A stretch of DNA of 26,778 nucleotides from a virus, in IMG/VR virus record IMGVR_UViG_3300013093_004123, positions 1-26,778 of that record. The stretch is one strand, 5' to 3'. This document shows positions 6,830-13,883 of the stretch, piece after piece. A model generated the notes under the pieces. That model was not told where the DNA came from. It ran no database searches and saw nothing but the letters and a program-made list of their open reading frames with translations. Each line of letters starts with the position of its first letter. Position 1 is the first letter of the stretch. The position numbers and the translations under genes are program-made.

Positions 6830-7068
6830 TATGCGTGAGACCCTGGCTCTGTTGTTGCAATTGGCCCACCTGCATATTGAGGTGTTGTCATTGAAACATC
6901 TTTCCCTGTGAAGGGGCCTGATGTTGTAGCAACACGTGGAGAGTTAACTCCTAGGTCATTTGTTGATGGCGACTTAGAGCCACCGTCTGGTCCTGCTTGC
7001 TCTGTTACTGGAGTAGCGGAAGCTGATTGCTGTACTCCGCCTTCTTTACCTTGCTGATTGTTATCCAT
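6829..7068 (-). CDS. Disordered Gly/Ser/Thr/Pro-rich small protein
   Basis: A 79-aa protein with no hydrophobic core (GKEGGVQQSASATPVTEQ; GPDGGSKSPSTND) that must be largely unstructured. GGTGGTG lies about 9 nt before the ATG, and TATAAT lies 26 nt before the ATG inside the end of the preceding gene, a possible promoter. It is coupled by TAATG to 6200-6829, whose composition is similar, so the two may work together or derive from one longer protein. Confidence 0.6.
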   Translation of the reverse strand: MDNNQQGKEGGVQQSASATPVTEQAGPDGGSKSPSTNDLGVNSPRVATTSGPFTGKDVSMTTPQYAGGPIATTEPGSHA

Positions 7069-7084
7069 ATTTAAATCACCACCT

Positions 7085-7780
7085 TCAGTCTATTATACAC
7101 TTTTTGATATAGATATCATAAAAGCCCAGGGGATGTAGTGCCAATGCATCTACTTCCCAATCAGTATTCTTTTCCAAGAATTCATTTACCGCCTGAGAAA
7201 CACCGTAAGCTTTCTCCTCAATTATACCATCCCACATAACATAATCGTTCAAACCTATAATAGTGCCATTTTCAGCCAGTTTTGATGCTGCCCATAGGGT
7301 AGGGGTAACACAATCTCTATCATTATTTGAATCTATGTAAATATAATCATATTTATATGGAATTTTAGGCAAAATATCTCTACTATCACCCTTAAAGGTT
7401 TTAGCATTATATTCTGAAAATAGCTCTAAAATATAAGCTTCGTGGGTATCTGCAGTGTAGTTGCCATGTGGCTGGCTACAAGAACAGACCCCGTTGTATC
7501 TTTGACCCCAGCACATATGATCCTGATTATAAAGGTCCTGTAAATGTATGGCTGATGGATTTTTTTGATTGGCTACCAATAGAGAATAGTAGCCCCAAGC
7601 TACACCAACCTCTAAATACCTAAGTCCTTCTGGTAAGGTCTGTATATAATCTTCACGCTTTGAAAATATTTTAGCATTTTTTAATTGTTTAGGAGAAATT
7701 GTATATGAATCTTCAACCTCGTTGTCATTTAGTTGACCTAGGTTATTGTAATCGAATCTTGCTTTTACAATTTTAGACAA
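7085..7780 (-). CDS. Class I SAM-dependent methyltransferase
   Basis: The 231-aa protein has the SAM motif I LEVGVAWGYYS (ExGxxxGxxS), a middle KGDSRDILPKIPYKYDYIYIDSNND (acidic motif and the strand before motif IV) and NGTIIGLNDY. The layout resembles Methyltransf_24 / macrocin-O-methyltransferase-like enzymes, which methylate sugars or small molecules. A Cys-rich insertion (MCWGQRYNGVCSCSQPHG) is unusual. The start is TTG in a TAATTG overlap with the upstream stop, with GAAGAAGAG before it. Substrate unknown; it could belong with the sugar-type genes elsewhere in the window. Confidence 0.7.
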   Translation of the reverse strand: MSKIVKARFDYNNLGQLNDNEVEDSYTISPKQLKNAKIFSKREDYIQTLPEGLRYLEVGVAWGYYSLLVANQKNPSAIHLQDLYNQDHMCWGQRYNGVCSCSQPHGNYTADTHEAYILELFSEYNAKTFKGDSRDILPKIPYKYDYIYIDSNNDRDCVTPTLWAASKLAENGTIIGLNDYVMWDGIIEEKAYGVSQAVNEFLEKNTDWEVDALALHPLGFYDIYIKKCIID

Positions 7781-8125
7781 TTACTCTTCTTCTTCTGTGA
7801 GATATGTGAGGCCCATTGCTTCAAGTTCTGCTTTTGCAGCTTCCGATACTTTAAAGTTAGCCTCTAAGTTTTCATTATATTCTATATCAACTAAACCTTT
7901 TTGAAATAGATCTAACATTGCTAAATCTACATCTTCCATAATTTGTTGGTATAGGGCTGGCATTACTACTGAAAGAACATCCATGTTGAACTTAAACATT
8001 CTTTCTCCGTATTGGTCCATCCCGTCCCAAACAGCAGCACCATTGTCAACGAGGAACTGAATTATTTCTTCAGTCTCCTCGTCGCTTAGTCCATCAAAAA
8101 AATCATCAAAATCTGCGTCTTCCAT
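7781..8125 (-). CDS. Small, very acidic protein from a leaderless promoter
   Basis: A 114-aa protein with acidic ends (MEDADFDDFFDGLSDEETEE; LTYLTEEEE) and a helical middle (FNMDVLSVVMPALYQQIMEDVDLAMLDLFQKGLVD). No family recognised. It has no Shine-Dalgarno; instead TATAAT ends 6 nt before the ATG with TTAACA 17 nt further up, so the mRNA should begin at the start codon. The charge pattern would fit a DNA-mimic or a protein-binding inhibitor, without direct evidence. Confidence 0.75.
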   Translation of the reverse strand: MEDADFDDFFDGLSDEETEEIIQFLVDNGAAVWDGMDQYGERMFKFNMDVLSVVMPALYQQIMEDVDLAMLDLFQKGLVDIEYNENLEANFKVSEAAKAELEAMGLTYLTEEEE

Positions 8126-8131
8126 ACTTTA

Positions 8132-8160
8132 ATTATACTCTACTTCAAAGCACTTGTTAA
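8132..8160 (-). promoter_or_regulatory. Leaderless promoter TTAACA-N17-TATAAT-N6-ATG
   Basis: TTAACA (8155-8160), exactly 17 nt, TATAAT (8132-8137), then 6 nt to the ATG at 8125. The -35 box lies in the last codons of the subtilase gene. A start 6-7 nt past the -10 box falls on the ATG. Confidence 0.75.
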
Positions 8161-9051
8161 ATCTAAAGTAGGGATATTACTAACATATTGGTTGCCAGAT
8201 TTTGGACCAGTAGTTTGAATTAAACTATAGATTTGAGAATAGTTTAGATTAGGCTTTGCTTGTCGAATTGCCACCCAAGAAGCAGCAGATATTTGGGTTG
8301 CAATAGATGTTCCAATTGATTGTACTGTTGAATTTCCAAGTGAAATTACAGACAAACTTCCATTTGCATCCCAGCCAAGTGCCGATCCTGCATTACTCCA
8401 GAGCTGGTGCACATTATTAATCTCTGCACCGACTGGGATAATACCAGTATTACATGCTGGAAAACCAATGTGTGTAGAATCTGAGTCATTACCAGCACCT
8501 GCAAAAACTGGAATATTTAATGCCTTAAGATTTGCAGTTGCAGTAGCAAGTGGTGTGTTGATAGGACATGCACCAGTGACGTGTCGTTCAAAACTCATAG
8601 CAACAGCCTGAATGTTGTATGTGGATGCGTTTGCTTGTACCCAATTAAGAATTGTAGGCAAATCTGTATCATATGGACCGAACGAATTTGTCGAGTATAC
8701 CGAAAATACACGGAAGTAAATAAACTTAATATTTGGATTTGTTTGAATTTCACCCGAAAGCATTTCGCTACCATGACCCATACCAGCAATCTTAATTTGT
8801 GCTGGAGTCAATGCTGCAGATCCTGTTCCTGACTGAGAAGATTTACCATTCGGGCAAGAAGGAGAAAAACTTGTGATACATTGTTCATAAACAATTTTAT
8901 TCGAAAATTGAGTAACAGATGGATCGTAGCCAGTATCAATAATAACAACTGATGGAGTTGTCGCTGCAGTTGCCTTACTAATTGTAAAACATACCGAACC
9001 AATAGCAGCAAGAATAACTGCTAGAACTATGATGGATTTACGTGCTTTCAT
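8140..9051 (-). CDS. Secreted subtilisin-like serine protease (peptidase S8)
   Basis: The 303-aa precursor has a signal peptide (MKARKSIIVLAVILAAIGSV...ATAA, cleavage near residue 30) and the S8 catalytic triad: D39 in VVIIDTGYD, H93 in GMGHGSEM and S249 in IGTSIATQISA, plus the oxyanion Asn188 in AGAGNDS. It lacks a clear propeptide, the triad starting within ten residues of the mature end. No membrane anchor follows. The ATG has AAAGGA 6 nt upstream. It lies right after tRNA-Arg and before the acidic 8125 gene. Secreted subtilases are uncommon phage cargo; an action on host surface proteins or on competing agents is inference. Confidence 0.88.
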   Translation of the reverse strand: MKARKSIIVLAVILAAIGSVCFTISKATAATTPSVVIIDTGYDPSVTQFSNKIVYEQCITSFSPSCPNGKSSQSGTGSAALTPAQIKIAGMGHGSEMLSGEIQTNPNIKFIYFRVFSVYSTNSFGPYDTDLPTILNWVQANASTYNIQAVAMSFERHVTGACPINTPLATATANLKALNIPVFAGAGNDSDSTHIGFPACNTGIIPVGAEINNVHQLWSNAGSALGWDANGSLSVISLGNSTVQSIGTSIATQISAASWVAIRQAKPNLNYSQIYSLIQTTGPKSGNQYVSNIPTLDLTSALK

Positions 9052-9080
9052 TTCTTTCCTTTGTTAGTAGTTATATTGCG

Positions 9081-9153
9081 TACCCCCAGAGAGATTTGAA
9101 CTCCCGACCTGATGGGTAGAAACCATACGCTCTATCCGCTGAGCTATGGGGGC
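9081..9153 (-). tRNA. tRNA-Arg(UCU)
   Basis: 73 nt folding as a full cloverleaf: acceptor GCCCCCA/TGGGGGT with one G-U at the end, D-stem GCTC/GAGC, anticodon loop TTTCTAC (UCU, reads AGA/AGG), T-arm GGGAG-TTCAAAT-CTCTC, discriminator A. The top anticodon-stem pair is T-C mismatched. CCA is not encoded. It lies between the oxygenase gene and the subtilase gene on the coding strand. UCU-Arg serves AGA, a codon used in this AT-rich genome. Confidence 0.93.
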
Positions 9154-9161
9154 AAACACAA

Positions 9162-9179
9162 AAGGCCCCTGAGGACCTT
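9162..9179 (-). terminator. Hairpin between the 9202 gene and tRNA-Arg
   Basis: On the minus strand AAGGTCC-TCAG-GGGCCTT forms a 7-bp stem (one G-U) with a 4-nt loop, followed by TTTGTGTTT, a broken T-tract. It sits 22 nt past the stop of the oxygenase gene and just upstream of tRNA-Arg. It could terminate part of the transcripts or mark a processing site for the tRNA. Confidence 0.55.
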
Positions 9180-9201
9180 CTGTTACTTGTATTCTACACT
9201 A

Positions 9202-9972
9202 TTAAAACTTCTTTGGCAAGGGGTTATAATGCTGTTCCCAAAGCTTGTCTGTTTCTTCCAAGATAGGCATCTTTAGAAAAGCTTCCTGCTGCATGGTATG
9301 CAATGGAATAACATCATAAGCAATGGTAATACGAGGACCATCCCATTCCCAATCACCTTGAGCATGTGGGTAACCAGTCTTAGACAAAATTGCTCGGTTA
9401 TTCTTATTTTCATTTACTTTAAGAACACCATCAACATCATAATGGGTTTGAGAAGGCTCTGCACTTACGCTGAAATAGCCATGGAAGGCAATATCGCCAT
9501 AATCTTTTCTTGTATGATCATGGAAATGTAGCTTACCGCCCTTATCTTTACTGTTAATATTAAACCAAGACTGAGCAATAAATCTATAATCATTAAAATT
9601 AACGCCATAGTATTCACAAGCTTCTTGAGCCATCTGATTTACAGCTGTAAACAAATCATGTGCCCAATCATAATGCATTTGAAACACATTGTATTCACGA
9701 GATTTAATTGTTGAAATAGAATTTGATTCTTTAAAAAACTCTGTGTAAGATTTTTCACGATTGAATGGAGCTACTCCACGCATTTCTGCATTCTTGATTC
9801 TTTCATATTCACGATGAAGATCATCACTAATCTTATTTAGGTCTAAATCTAGGTCTCTATAAAAAAACTTATGCTCTACCTTGGGTTCAAAACGTCTGCC
9901 ACCCATCATTGTCAAATCTTCTACATAATTTACGTTATCTTTGTATGGTGGTGGAACTTCTTTATTAAGCAT
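9202..9972 (-). CDS. Putative 2-oxoglutarate/Fe(II)-dependent oxygenase
   Basis: The 256-aa protein contains FIAQSWFNINSKDKGGKLHFHDH followed by a beta-rich region and GYPHAQGDWEWDGPRITIAYDV. The WFN(I/V)N...HxHxH/D entry and a distal H with a downstream Arg on a strand resemble phage 2OG-Fe(II) oxygenases of the 2OG-FeII_Oxy_5 type. Metal ligands proposed: the H and D of H-x-H-D-H and the H of GYPH. The start is ATG with AAAGGG 8 nt upstream. A terminator-like hairpin follows. Two other proteins in the window carry a clearer oxygenase signature, so a shared role in modification is possible. Assignment is tentative because the family is divergent. Confidence 0.6.
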   Translation of the reverse strand: MLNKEVPPPYKDNVNYVEDLTMMGGRRFEPKVEHKFFYRDLDLDLNKISDDLHREYERIKNAEMRGVAPFNREKSYTEFFKESNSISTIKSREYNVFQMHYDWAHDLFTAVNQMAQEACEYYGVNFNDYRFIAQSWFNINSKDKGGKLHFHDHTRKDYGDIAFHGYFSVSAEPSQTHYDVDGVLKVNENKNNRAILSKTGYPHAQGDWEWDGPRITIAYDVIPLHTMQQEAFLKMPILEETDKLWEQHYNPLPKKF

Positions 9973-9995
9973 TAAATGCCCTTTCTAGGTTATTA

Positions 9996-10454
9996 TTACA
10001 TTATAGTAGGTTTGAGTGTTGCTGTCAACTGCCAAGCCCAAAATTGGTGCTGTTCAATTCTTCCAGCAATAAAGTTGCAAATTCCCTGTTCATCTAATTC
10101 ATTAGATATATCAAATGTACGCTTAAGCATAGCTAGTACTAATGTATTTGTATTTAATAGTTCTTGAAACATCTGTTTAGGGCCAAGTCCTTCAGAATCA
10201 TTAATTTCCAGGTCGCTATTTTCGTTCCATTCTTTTACGCCAAATGGGGCTTTAGCTCCCAACTTGCGAAGGTTTTCTGATATTGGATCAATTGACTCAT
10301 ATACATCAGAATAAATTTTTAAAAGAAACTTATGATACTGAGGAAATCCAGCACCTTCAACATTCCAGTGGTAACCGTGTGCTTGACCATACATTTTTAC
10401 AACAAGTGATTGAAGTTTTACTAAAGCGTCAACCAATTCATTTTTTTCTGACAT
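9996..10454 (-). CDS. dps: Dps/ferritin-like protein
   Basis: The 152-aa four-helix protein contains HGYHWNVEGAGFPQYHKFLLKIYSDVYESIDPISE, the signature of Dps. Ferroxidase ligands at the subunit interface are kept: H29, H41, D56 and E60. Dps oxidises iron with hydrogen peroxide, stores it and can coat DNA. The C-terminus ends in LKPTIM with no DNA-binding lysine tail, and the N-terminus is short, so DNA compaction is less likely than iron/peroxide detoxification. The start is ATG after a strong GAGGAG site. Dps homologs are known in a minority of actinobacterial phages. Confidence 0.85.
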   Translation of the reverse strand: MSEKNELVDALVKLQSLVVKMYGQAHGYHWNVEGAGFPQYHKFLLKIYSDVYESIDPISENLRKLGAKAPFGVKEWNENSDLEINDSEGLGPKQMFQELLNTNTLVLAMLKRTFDISNELDEQGICNFIAGRIEQHQFWAWQLTATLKPTIM

Positions 10455-10737
10455 TTCTTCTCCTCTTCTTAGAATTCTCTAAATGTTCTACCATTGCAGC
10501 TAGAATCTCCTCATCAGGCTTATTTGGGTCGTTATGAGTATATAACGCTTCAAGAGTCTTTTTATCTTCCATTCTCTGGCTTCCTTCACCCATCATAACA
10601 ATTAACATTGCAATAGGGATAAGCAGACCAAACGGTACATTCGTCCAATACTTCATGGCATTAAGACTAATAGCTGAAACATATCCTGAAACTCTTGCAG
10701 GATATTTTTGTATATAAAAGCCTATTCTACTTAGCAT
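10438..10737 (-). CDS. Small single-pass membrane protein
   Basis: A 99-aa protein with one likely transmembrane helix (FGLLIPIAMLIVMMG, about residues 36-50), a basic/aromatic N-terminal part and a charged, basic C-terminal tail (KKRRRNVRKK). No family recognised. It begins by TAATG coupling to 10737-11210 and its end overlaps the Dps start by 17 nt. The tail should lie in the cytoplasm by the positive-inside rule. Holin-like function is possible but one helix and position do not prove it. Confidence 0.65.
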   Translation of the reverse strand: MLSRIGFYIQKYPARVSGYVSAISLNAMKYWTNVPFGLLIPIAMLIVMMGEGSQRMEDKKTLEALYTHNDPNKPDEEILAAMVEHLENSKKRRRNVRKK

Positions 10738-11210
10738 TATGAATTGCTTCTTCCTTTTGGATCAGAATGATTTCCATATCCAACTGACGGCTTACCATCA
10801 TTTTGTGGCGGAGTATTATAAGTTGACATAAACCTTGCATCAAGGTACTGTGATCCAATTACAGGAGCAAAAGCACCATTCCAAAAATTAAAAGCACCAA
10901 TTCCTGGTTGTTCGTTTTGATTTGTTTGACCGTTAACATCATCTTTTTCAACTGGAATATGCACATGATCATTTCCTGGGTCATCACAACCGCATGTCAT
11001 GCATTTATTTACAATTGGCTCAGTAACTGCAAGTGCTTCCAGTGCTGACTGTGCGTCTTCTTCTTTAAAATAACACCCAATTGATTGACCTGTTCCTTCT
11101 TTCATAACTGACCAACCATGTTGGCAATCTGGAGTGTTAAATTGAATAGACCAACCAACCCCACCGCTAATTCGGCCAGAGTTGGCTGCAAAGTCTTTTT
11201 CAATAGTCAT
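10737..11210 (-). CDS. Protein with C-C-G-C/H metal site and WNGAFAPV motif, leaderless
   Basis: A 157-aa protein with three parts: an N-terminal beta-rich domain (SIQFNTPDCQHGWSVMKEGTGQSIGCYF), a CMTCGCDDPGNDHVHI segment likely to bind metal, and a disordered tail containing FWNGAFAPVIGSQ. The last motif matches the end of the 6200-6829 protein (LWGGAFAPVK). There is no Shine-Dalgarno; TATAAT ends 6 nt before the ATG, in an extended form (TGATATAAT), so the mRNA is probably leaderless. Function unknown; the motif sharing suggests a common partner. Confidence 0.65.
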   Translation of the reverse strand: MTIEKDFAANSGRISGGVGWSIQFNTPDCQHGWSVMKEGTGQSIGCYFKEEDAQSALEALAVTEPIVNKCMTCGCDDPGNDHVHIPVEKDDVNGQTNQNEQPGIGAFNFWNGAFAPVIGSQYLDARFMSTYNTPPQNDGKPSVGYGNHSDPKGRSNS

Positions 11211-11216
11211 ATGATT

Positions 11217-11222
11217 ATTATA
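11217..11222 (-). promoter_or_regulatory. Leaderless -10 box (TGATATAAT) 6 nt before ATG 11210
   Basis: Extended -10 TGATATAAT, then exactly 6 nt (AATCAT) to the start codon. No clear TTGACA lies 16-18 nt upstream, consistent with an extended -10 promoter. Confidence 0.6.
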
Positions 11223-11663
11223 TCACTTATCTTGTTCTGTTATTACCTCAGCTGCGGGTTCAGTCCCCGTTTTTCTGAATCTAAAAGTCTCCCATAATGG
11301 GGCGGGTATAGAGTGAATACCAAAATGCGTCCTATGATGTGCAGCACATAAAACTTCTAAGTTTCCTGGGCTTTCGATCCATTTTTGAAAATCATCATCA
11401 GACTCAAAATGAAGTCCAAATGCTGCTTCAATTTTATGTGGATCCATATTGGCAATTTGGCTAAACTCTACAAATGAATGGTGCAATTCAGGTTCCCCTG
11501 AACACAAATCATCATTAATTATACATTTCCACATACCAGTTTTCTTTATACGAGCTTTTGCTTGCATAAAGTACTTGTAGTATGGATCCCCAGTTCTCGG
11601 AGAATGCTCTGGAATTGAAGTTATTAAATGTAAATTAAGTTTTTGTTTGTGTGCATCAGTCAT
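11223..11663 (-). CDS. HNH endonuclease-like protein
   Basis: A 146-aa protein with WKCIINDDLCSGEPELHHSFVEFSQ, then PGNLEVLCAAHHRTHFGIH. The ELHH...N...HH spacing and the C...C / C pattern fit HNH nucleases, with the first H of ELHH, the N of GNL and the H-H of AAHHRTHFGIH as metal/catalytic residues. HNH proteins are frequent near phage terminases and as homing or packaging endonucleases. TATAAT sits 6 nt before ATG, so translation is probably leaderless. The C-terminal PAPLWETFRF segment is typical of related actinophage proteins, from memory. Confidence 0.65.
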   Translation of the reverse strand: MTDAHKQKLNLHLITSIPEHSPRTGDPYYKYFMQAKARIKKTGMWKCIINDDLCSGEPELHHSFVEFSQIANMDPHKIEAAFGLHFESDDDFQKWIESPGNLEVLCAAHHRTHFGIHSIPAPLWETFRFRKTGTEPAAEVITEQDK

Positions 11664-11666
11664 AGA

Positions 11667-12359
11667 CTAATTATACATCTTTTTGTTCCAAAACTGGTTT
11701 TTATAAGACCTATTCATTTTGGACAAAAGGTTAAAAGAATTTTGTGCTAGATACTTTTCATCTGGTTCTACTATTTCATGCTGCCAAGATTCTCTTTTAA
11801 TTGGTATAATTTGTGCTACTGGAGTTCCTTTTTCTATAATACCCTCAAAATCTCCAACAAAAAACATTGAAACAGTCAATGCTCCATGAAGCTTGTCAGA
11901 GTCAACAAAACCAGTGACAGTTGTAAATGGAAGCTCAAATCTATTTATGGGGTTAGTAATTAAAATGCTGTATCCATCTGGGACAATAGTTGCTGGATAA
12001 GTAACCATTCTCCATATTGTTGGATCATGATGTGGTGGAACTGGAATTCCCATAGCTCTTTCATGATTCTCTAGGTCGAATAAAGGCATGTCTGGTTGCC
12101 ATTGAACTTTTAAATTGCCATTGATTCTTGTCACAGCAATATCACAAGGAAGTGTGACAAGATAACCAGCAGTCATAGCATCAAAAAATGGTAAACATTG
12201 CTTTACTGTACTACCATTTCTACCAAATATTTTTTGTTGTGTGTCTCTATATGCAGGAATATCTTTATACCATTGTGGCAAACCACTTATTGCTGGTATA
12301 GGGGGTTCATGAAGATCATACGTCTGGCGATCTTTTGCCATAAACTTAATTTTTTTCAC
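11667..12359 (-). CDS. Conserved phage/bacterial hypothetical protein (DUF6065-like)
   Basis: A 230-aa protein with IPAISGLPQWYKDIPAY, then TVKQCLPFFDAMTAGYLVTLPCDIAV and GTPVAQIIPIKRESWQHEI near the end. The P-x-W-Y-K-D, C-x-P-F-x-D-A-M-T-x-G-Y and G-T-P-V-x-Q-I-I-P features recall a family of phage and bacterial proteins I associate with DUF6065; the call is from memory and the function is unknown. The start is GTG (TAGTG overlap zone with the previous stop); an in-frame ATG lies six codons in. It precedes the HNH gene with a 3-nt gap. Confidence 0.5.
   Translation of the reverse strand: MKKIKFMAKDRQTYDLHEPPIPAISGLPQWYKDIPAYRDTQQKIFGRNGSTVKQCLPFFDAMTAGYLVTLPCDIAVTRINGNLKVQWQPDMPLFDLENHERAMGIPVPPHHDPTIWRMVTYPATIVPDGYSILITNPINRFELPFTTVTGFVDSDKLHGALTVSMFFVGDFEGIIEKGTPVAQIIPIKRESWQHEIVEPDEKYLAQNSFNLLSKMNRSYKNQFWNKKMYN
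11670..11675 (-). promoter_or_regulatory. Leaderless -10 box TATAAT 6 nt before ATG 11663
   Basis: TATAAT, then TAGTCT, then ATG. The box lies inside the end of the 11667-12359 gene. No ribosome site is present, so the transcript should start at or next to the start codon. Confidence 0.6.
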
Positions 12360-12361
12360 TA

Positions 12362-13093
12362 TTAAAACAATTCTGCTTTTGAGTAATCTTCACCTTCGTC
12401 ATACCAAAGGATGACTGAATCAGACGCATCAAGGCCTGGTTGAGGTCTGAGCAACTCTGGCAAATCAAATGTATACCATGTAGGCATAGTATATCTGTTC
12501 TGCTTACCCTCTACTTCATCAACACGATGTCTAAATCTTCCAGGGAACATTATCAAATCTCCCGCCTGAGGCTTAACACTTACATCATGTCCAGGAAATA
12601 CAATTCTTCCGCCTTCGTAATTGTCATTAATATAGCCCAGCAACGAAACATTCATTCTATAAAAATCTGCGTGAAAAGCTGGTGTACCGTCTGGTCTTTC
12701 ACAATCTGCATGCAATCCAGTTGACATTCCCTCTGTCCACTTAACAAAATGACAGGTATTTATAGGTTCTGGATTTACCTTGACACCAAATGGTTTGGCA
12801 TAGTTTTCCTGAATAACATCCCATATTTTTGCCTGATATTTTTTCAAAAGTCCTGCTACATGTGGGTTTTCTTTAATTACCAATTCATAACGCTTATCGT
12901 TGCCACCTCGAAAACCTTCATCATCCTTATATTCTTCAAGATAATTATAGATCGTTTCTCTATCTTCTTTTGATATAAAGTCATGTATCAAAACAATTCT
13001 TTCAGGGCTATCACCAAGCTTTGCAAATTCCTCTGCATATGGCGTATAGTCTGGCTCTTGATCTGGGTGAAAGTGGGCTATTTTTTGTTCCAT
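12362..13093 (-). CDS. 2OG-Fe(II) oxygenase (prolyl-4-hydroxylase type)
   Basis: The roughly 243-aa protein has a double-stranded-helix core: HxD at GLHADCERP, the strand RMNVSLLGYINDNYEGGRIVFPGHDVSVKPQAGDLIMFPGRFRHRVDEV with the distal His in RHRV, and the 2OG-binding Arg in QNRYTMPTWYTF. These are the full Fe and 2-oxoglutarate ligands of the P4Hc/PKHD family. Substrates may be protein, nucleotide or small molecule. ATG 13099 has AGGAG upstream but TATAAT occupies 13100-13105, which places ATG 13093 exactly 6 nt past the -10 box; I chose the latter. Confidence 0.82.
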   Translation of the reverse strand: MEQKIAHFHPDQEPDYTPYAEEFAKLGDSPERIVLIHDFISKEDRETIYNYLEEYKDDEGFRGGNDKRYELVIKENPHVAGLLKKYQAKIWDVIQENYAKPFGVKVNPEPINTCHFVKWTEGMSTGLHADCERPDGTPAFHADFYRMNVSLLGYINDNYEGGRIVFPGHDVSVKPQAGDLIMFPGRFRHRVDEVEGKQNRYTMPTWYTFDLPELLRPQPGLDASDSVILWYDEGEDYSKAELF

Positions 13094-13099
13094 ATCCAT

Positions 13100-13105
13100 A
13101 TTATA
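13100..13105 (-). promoter_or_regulatory. -10 box TATAAT (6 nt before ATG 13093)
   Basis: TATAAT directly abuts ATG 13099 and lies 6 nt before the second in-frame ATG at 13093. AGGAG just upstream of it offers a ribosome site for 13099, so both a leadered and a leaderless product are possible. Confidence 0.5.
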
Positions 13106-13883
13106 CTCCTAGTTCTTTTAGGAATGACTTAGCAAAAACTTCTTGGCATCCGCCGTTCCAAATATCTCTGTCATCATCAGGCATATCAATCTCAAAAAAG
13201 AACCTATGGTTATACTGCTTTAACAAAAGGTTTGTTGATTCATCCCAAGAAGACCACTTAAGGTCTATACCTGTTGCATAACAGTATTGTTCTAGATACC
13301 TAACTTGTTGTAGGTAGGTGAGTGCAAGCAATGTCATAGGCACATCATGAGGGACTGCTTTTTTGTTATGTTCAATTCCTGGAGGAGTGATATCCATGTG
13401 CTGTCTGTACATCTTTGGTTTAAATACACCAAACTCTTCAATTACGCCTATGCCCCTAATTACTTCTGGCATCAAAACATAAAGCTTATCTGGGTTTCCA
13501 TAAGTTTTAAAATATTTAAAAAGATTTGTAACAACTTTAGTTGCACTAGATCCTGGGATTGATAAATTTCTAAAGTTTCCACCAACTGGGTCCAATGCCC
13601 TGTAAACTACATTTGCCCATCCTTTTTCTATATCAACATCTTGAGCAAGACTAATTTCATCTCCCGCAAAAAGTATATGATTTTTTGGTGGAGGATTAAA
13701 AAAATCATCACACCTTAAACCAATGTTATTGAATATATAAGTAGTTTTACATTCAGGATCCCCTGGAATTGTCCATGGCGGAGGAGTATCATCAGTATCA
13801 ATTACTCTTTCAATTTGGTCTGACATCCACAGCTTATACTCATCAAGCTCAGGATTTGATTTTTCAAAATACTTATGATCCAT
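13101..13883 (-). CDS. SGNH-like paralog that has lost its catalytic residues
   Basis: A 260-aa paralog of 13873-14646 and 1003-1977: it keeps the string IFNNIGLRCDDF...HILFAG and the same downstream layout, but the nucleophile loop reads AGDEISLAQD where the sisters have AGCSETxGxG, and the C-terminal catalytic D-N-H block is replaced by DIWNGGCQEVFA. It is therefore probably not a hydrolase; a binding or structural role is inferred. I chose ATG 13883 with AAGGAG 5 nt upstream; the longer form from 13943 would lie largely within the upstream gene. Confidence 0.65.
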   Translation of the reverse strand: MDHKYFEKSNPELDEYKLWMSDQIERVIDTDDTPPPWTIPGDPECKTTYIFNNIGLRCDDFFNPPPKNHILFAGDEISLAQDVDIEKGWANVVYRALDPVGGNFRNLSIPGSSATKVVTNLFKYFKTYGNPDKLYVLMPEVIRGIGVIEEFGVFKPKMYRQHMDITPPGIEHNKKAVPHDVPMTLLALTYLQQVRYLEQYCYATGIDLKWSSWDESTNLLLKQYNHRFFFEIDMPDDDRDIWNGGCQEVFAKSFLKELGV

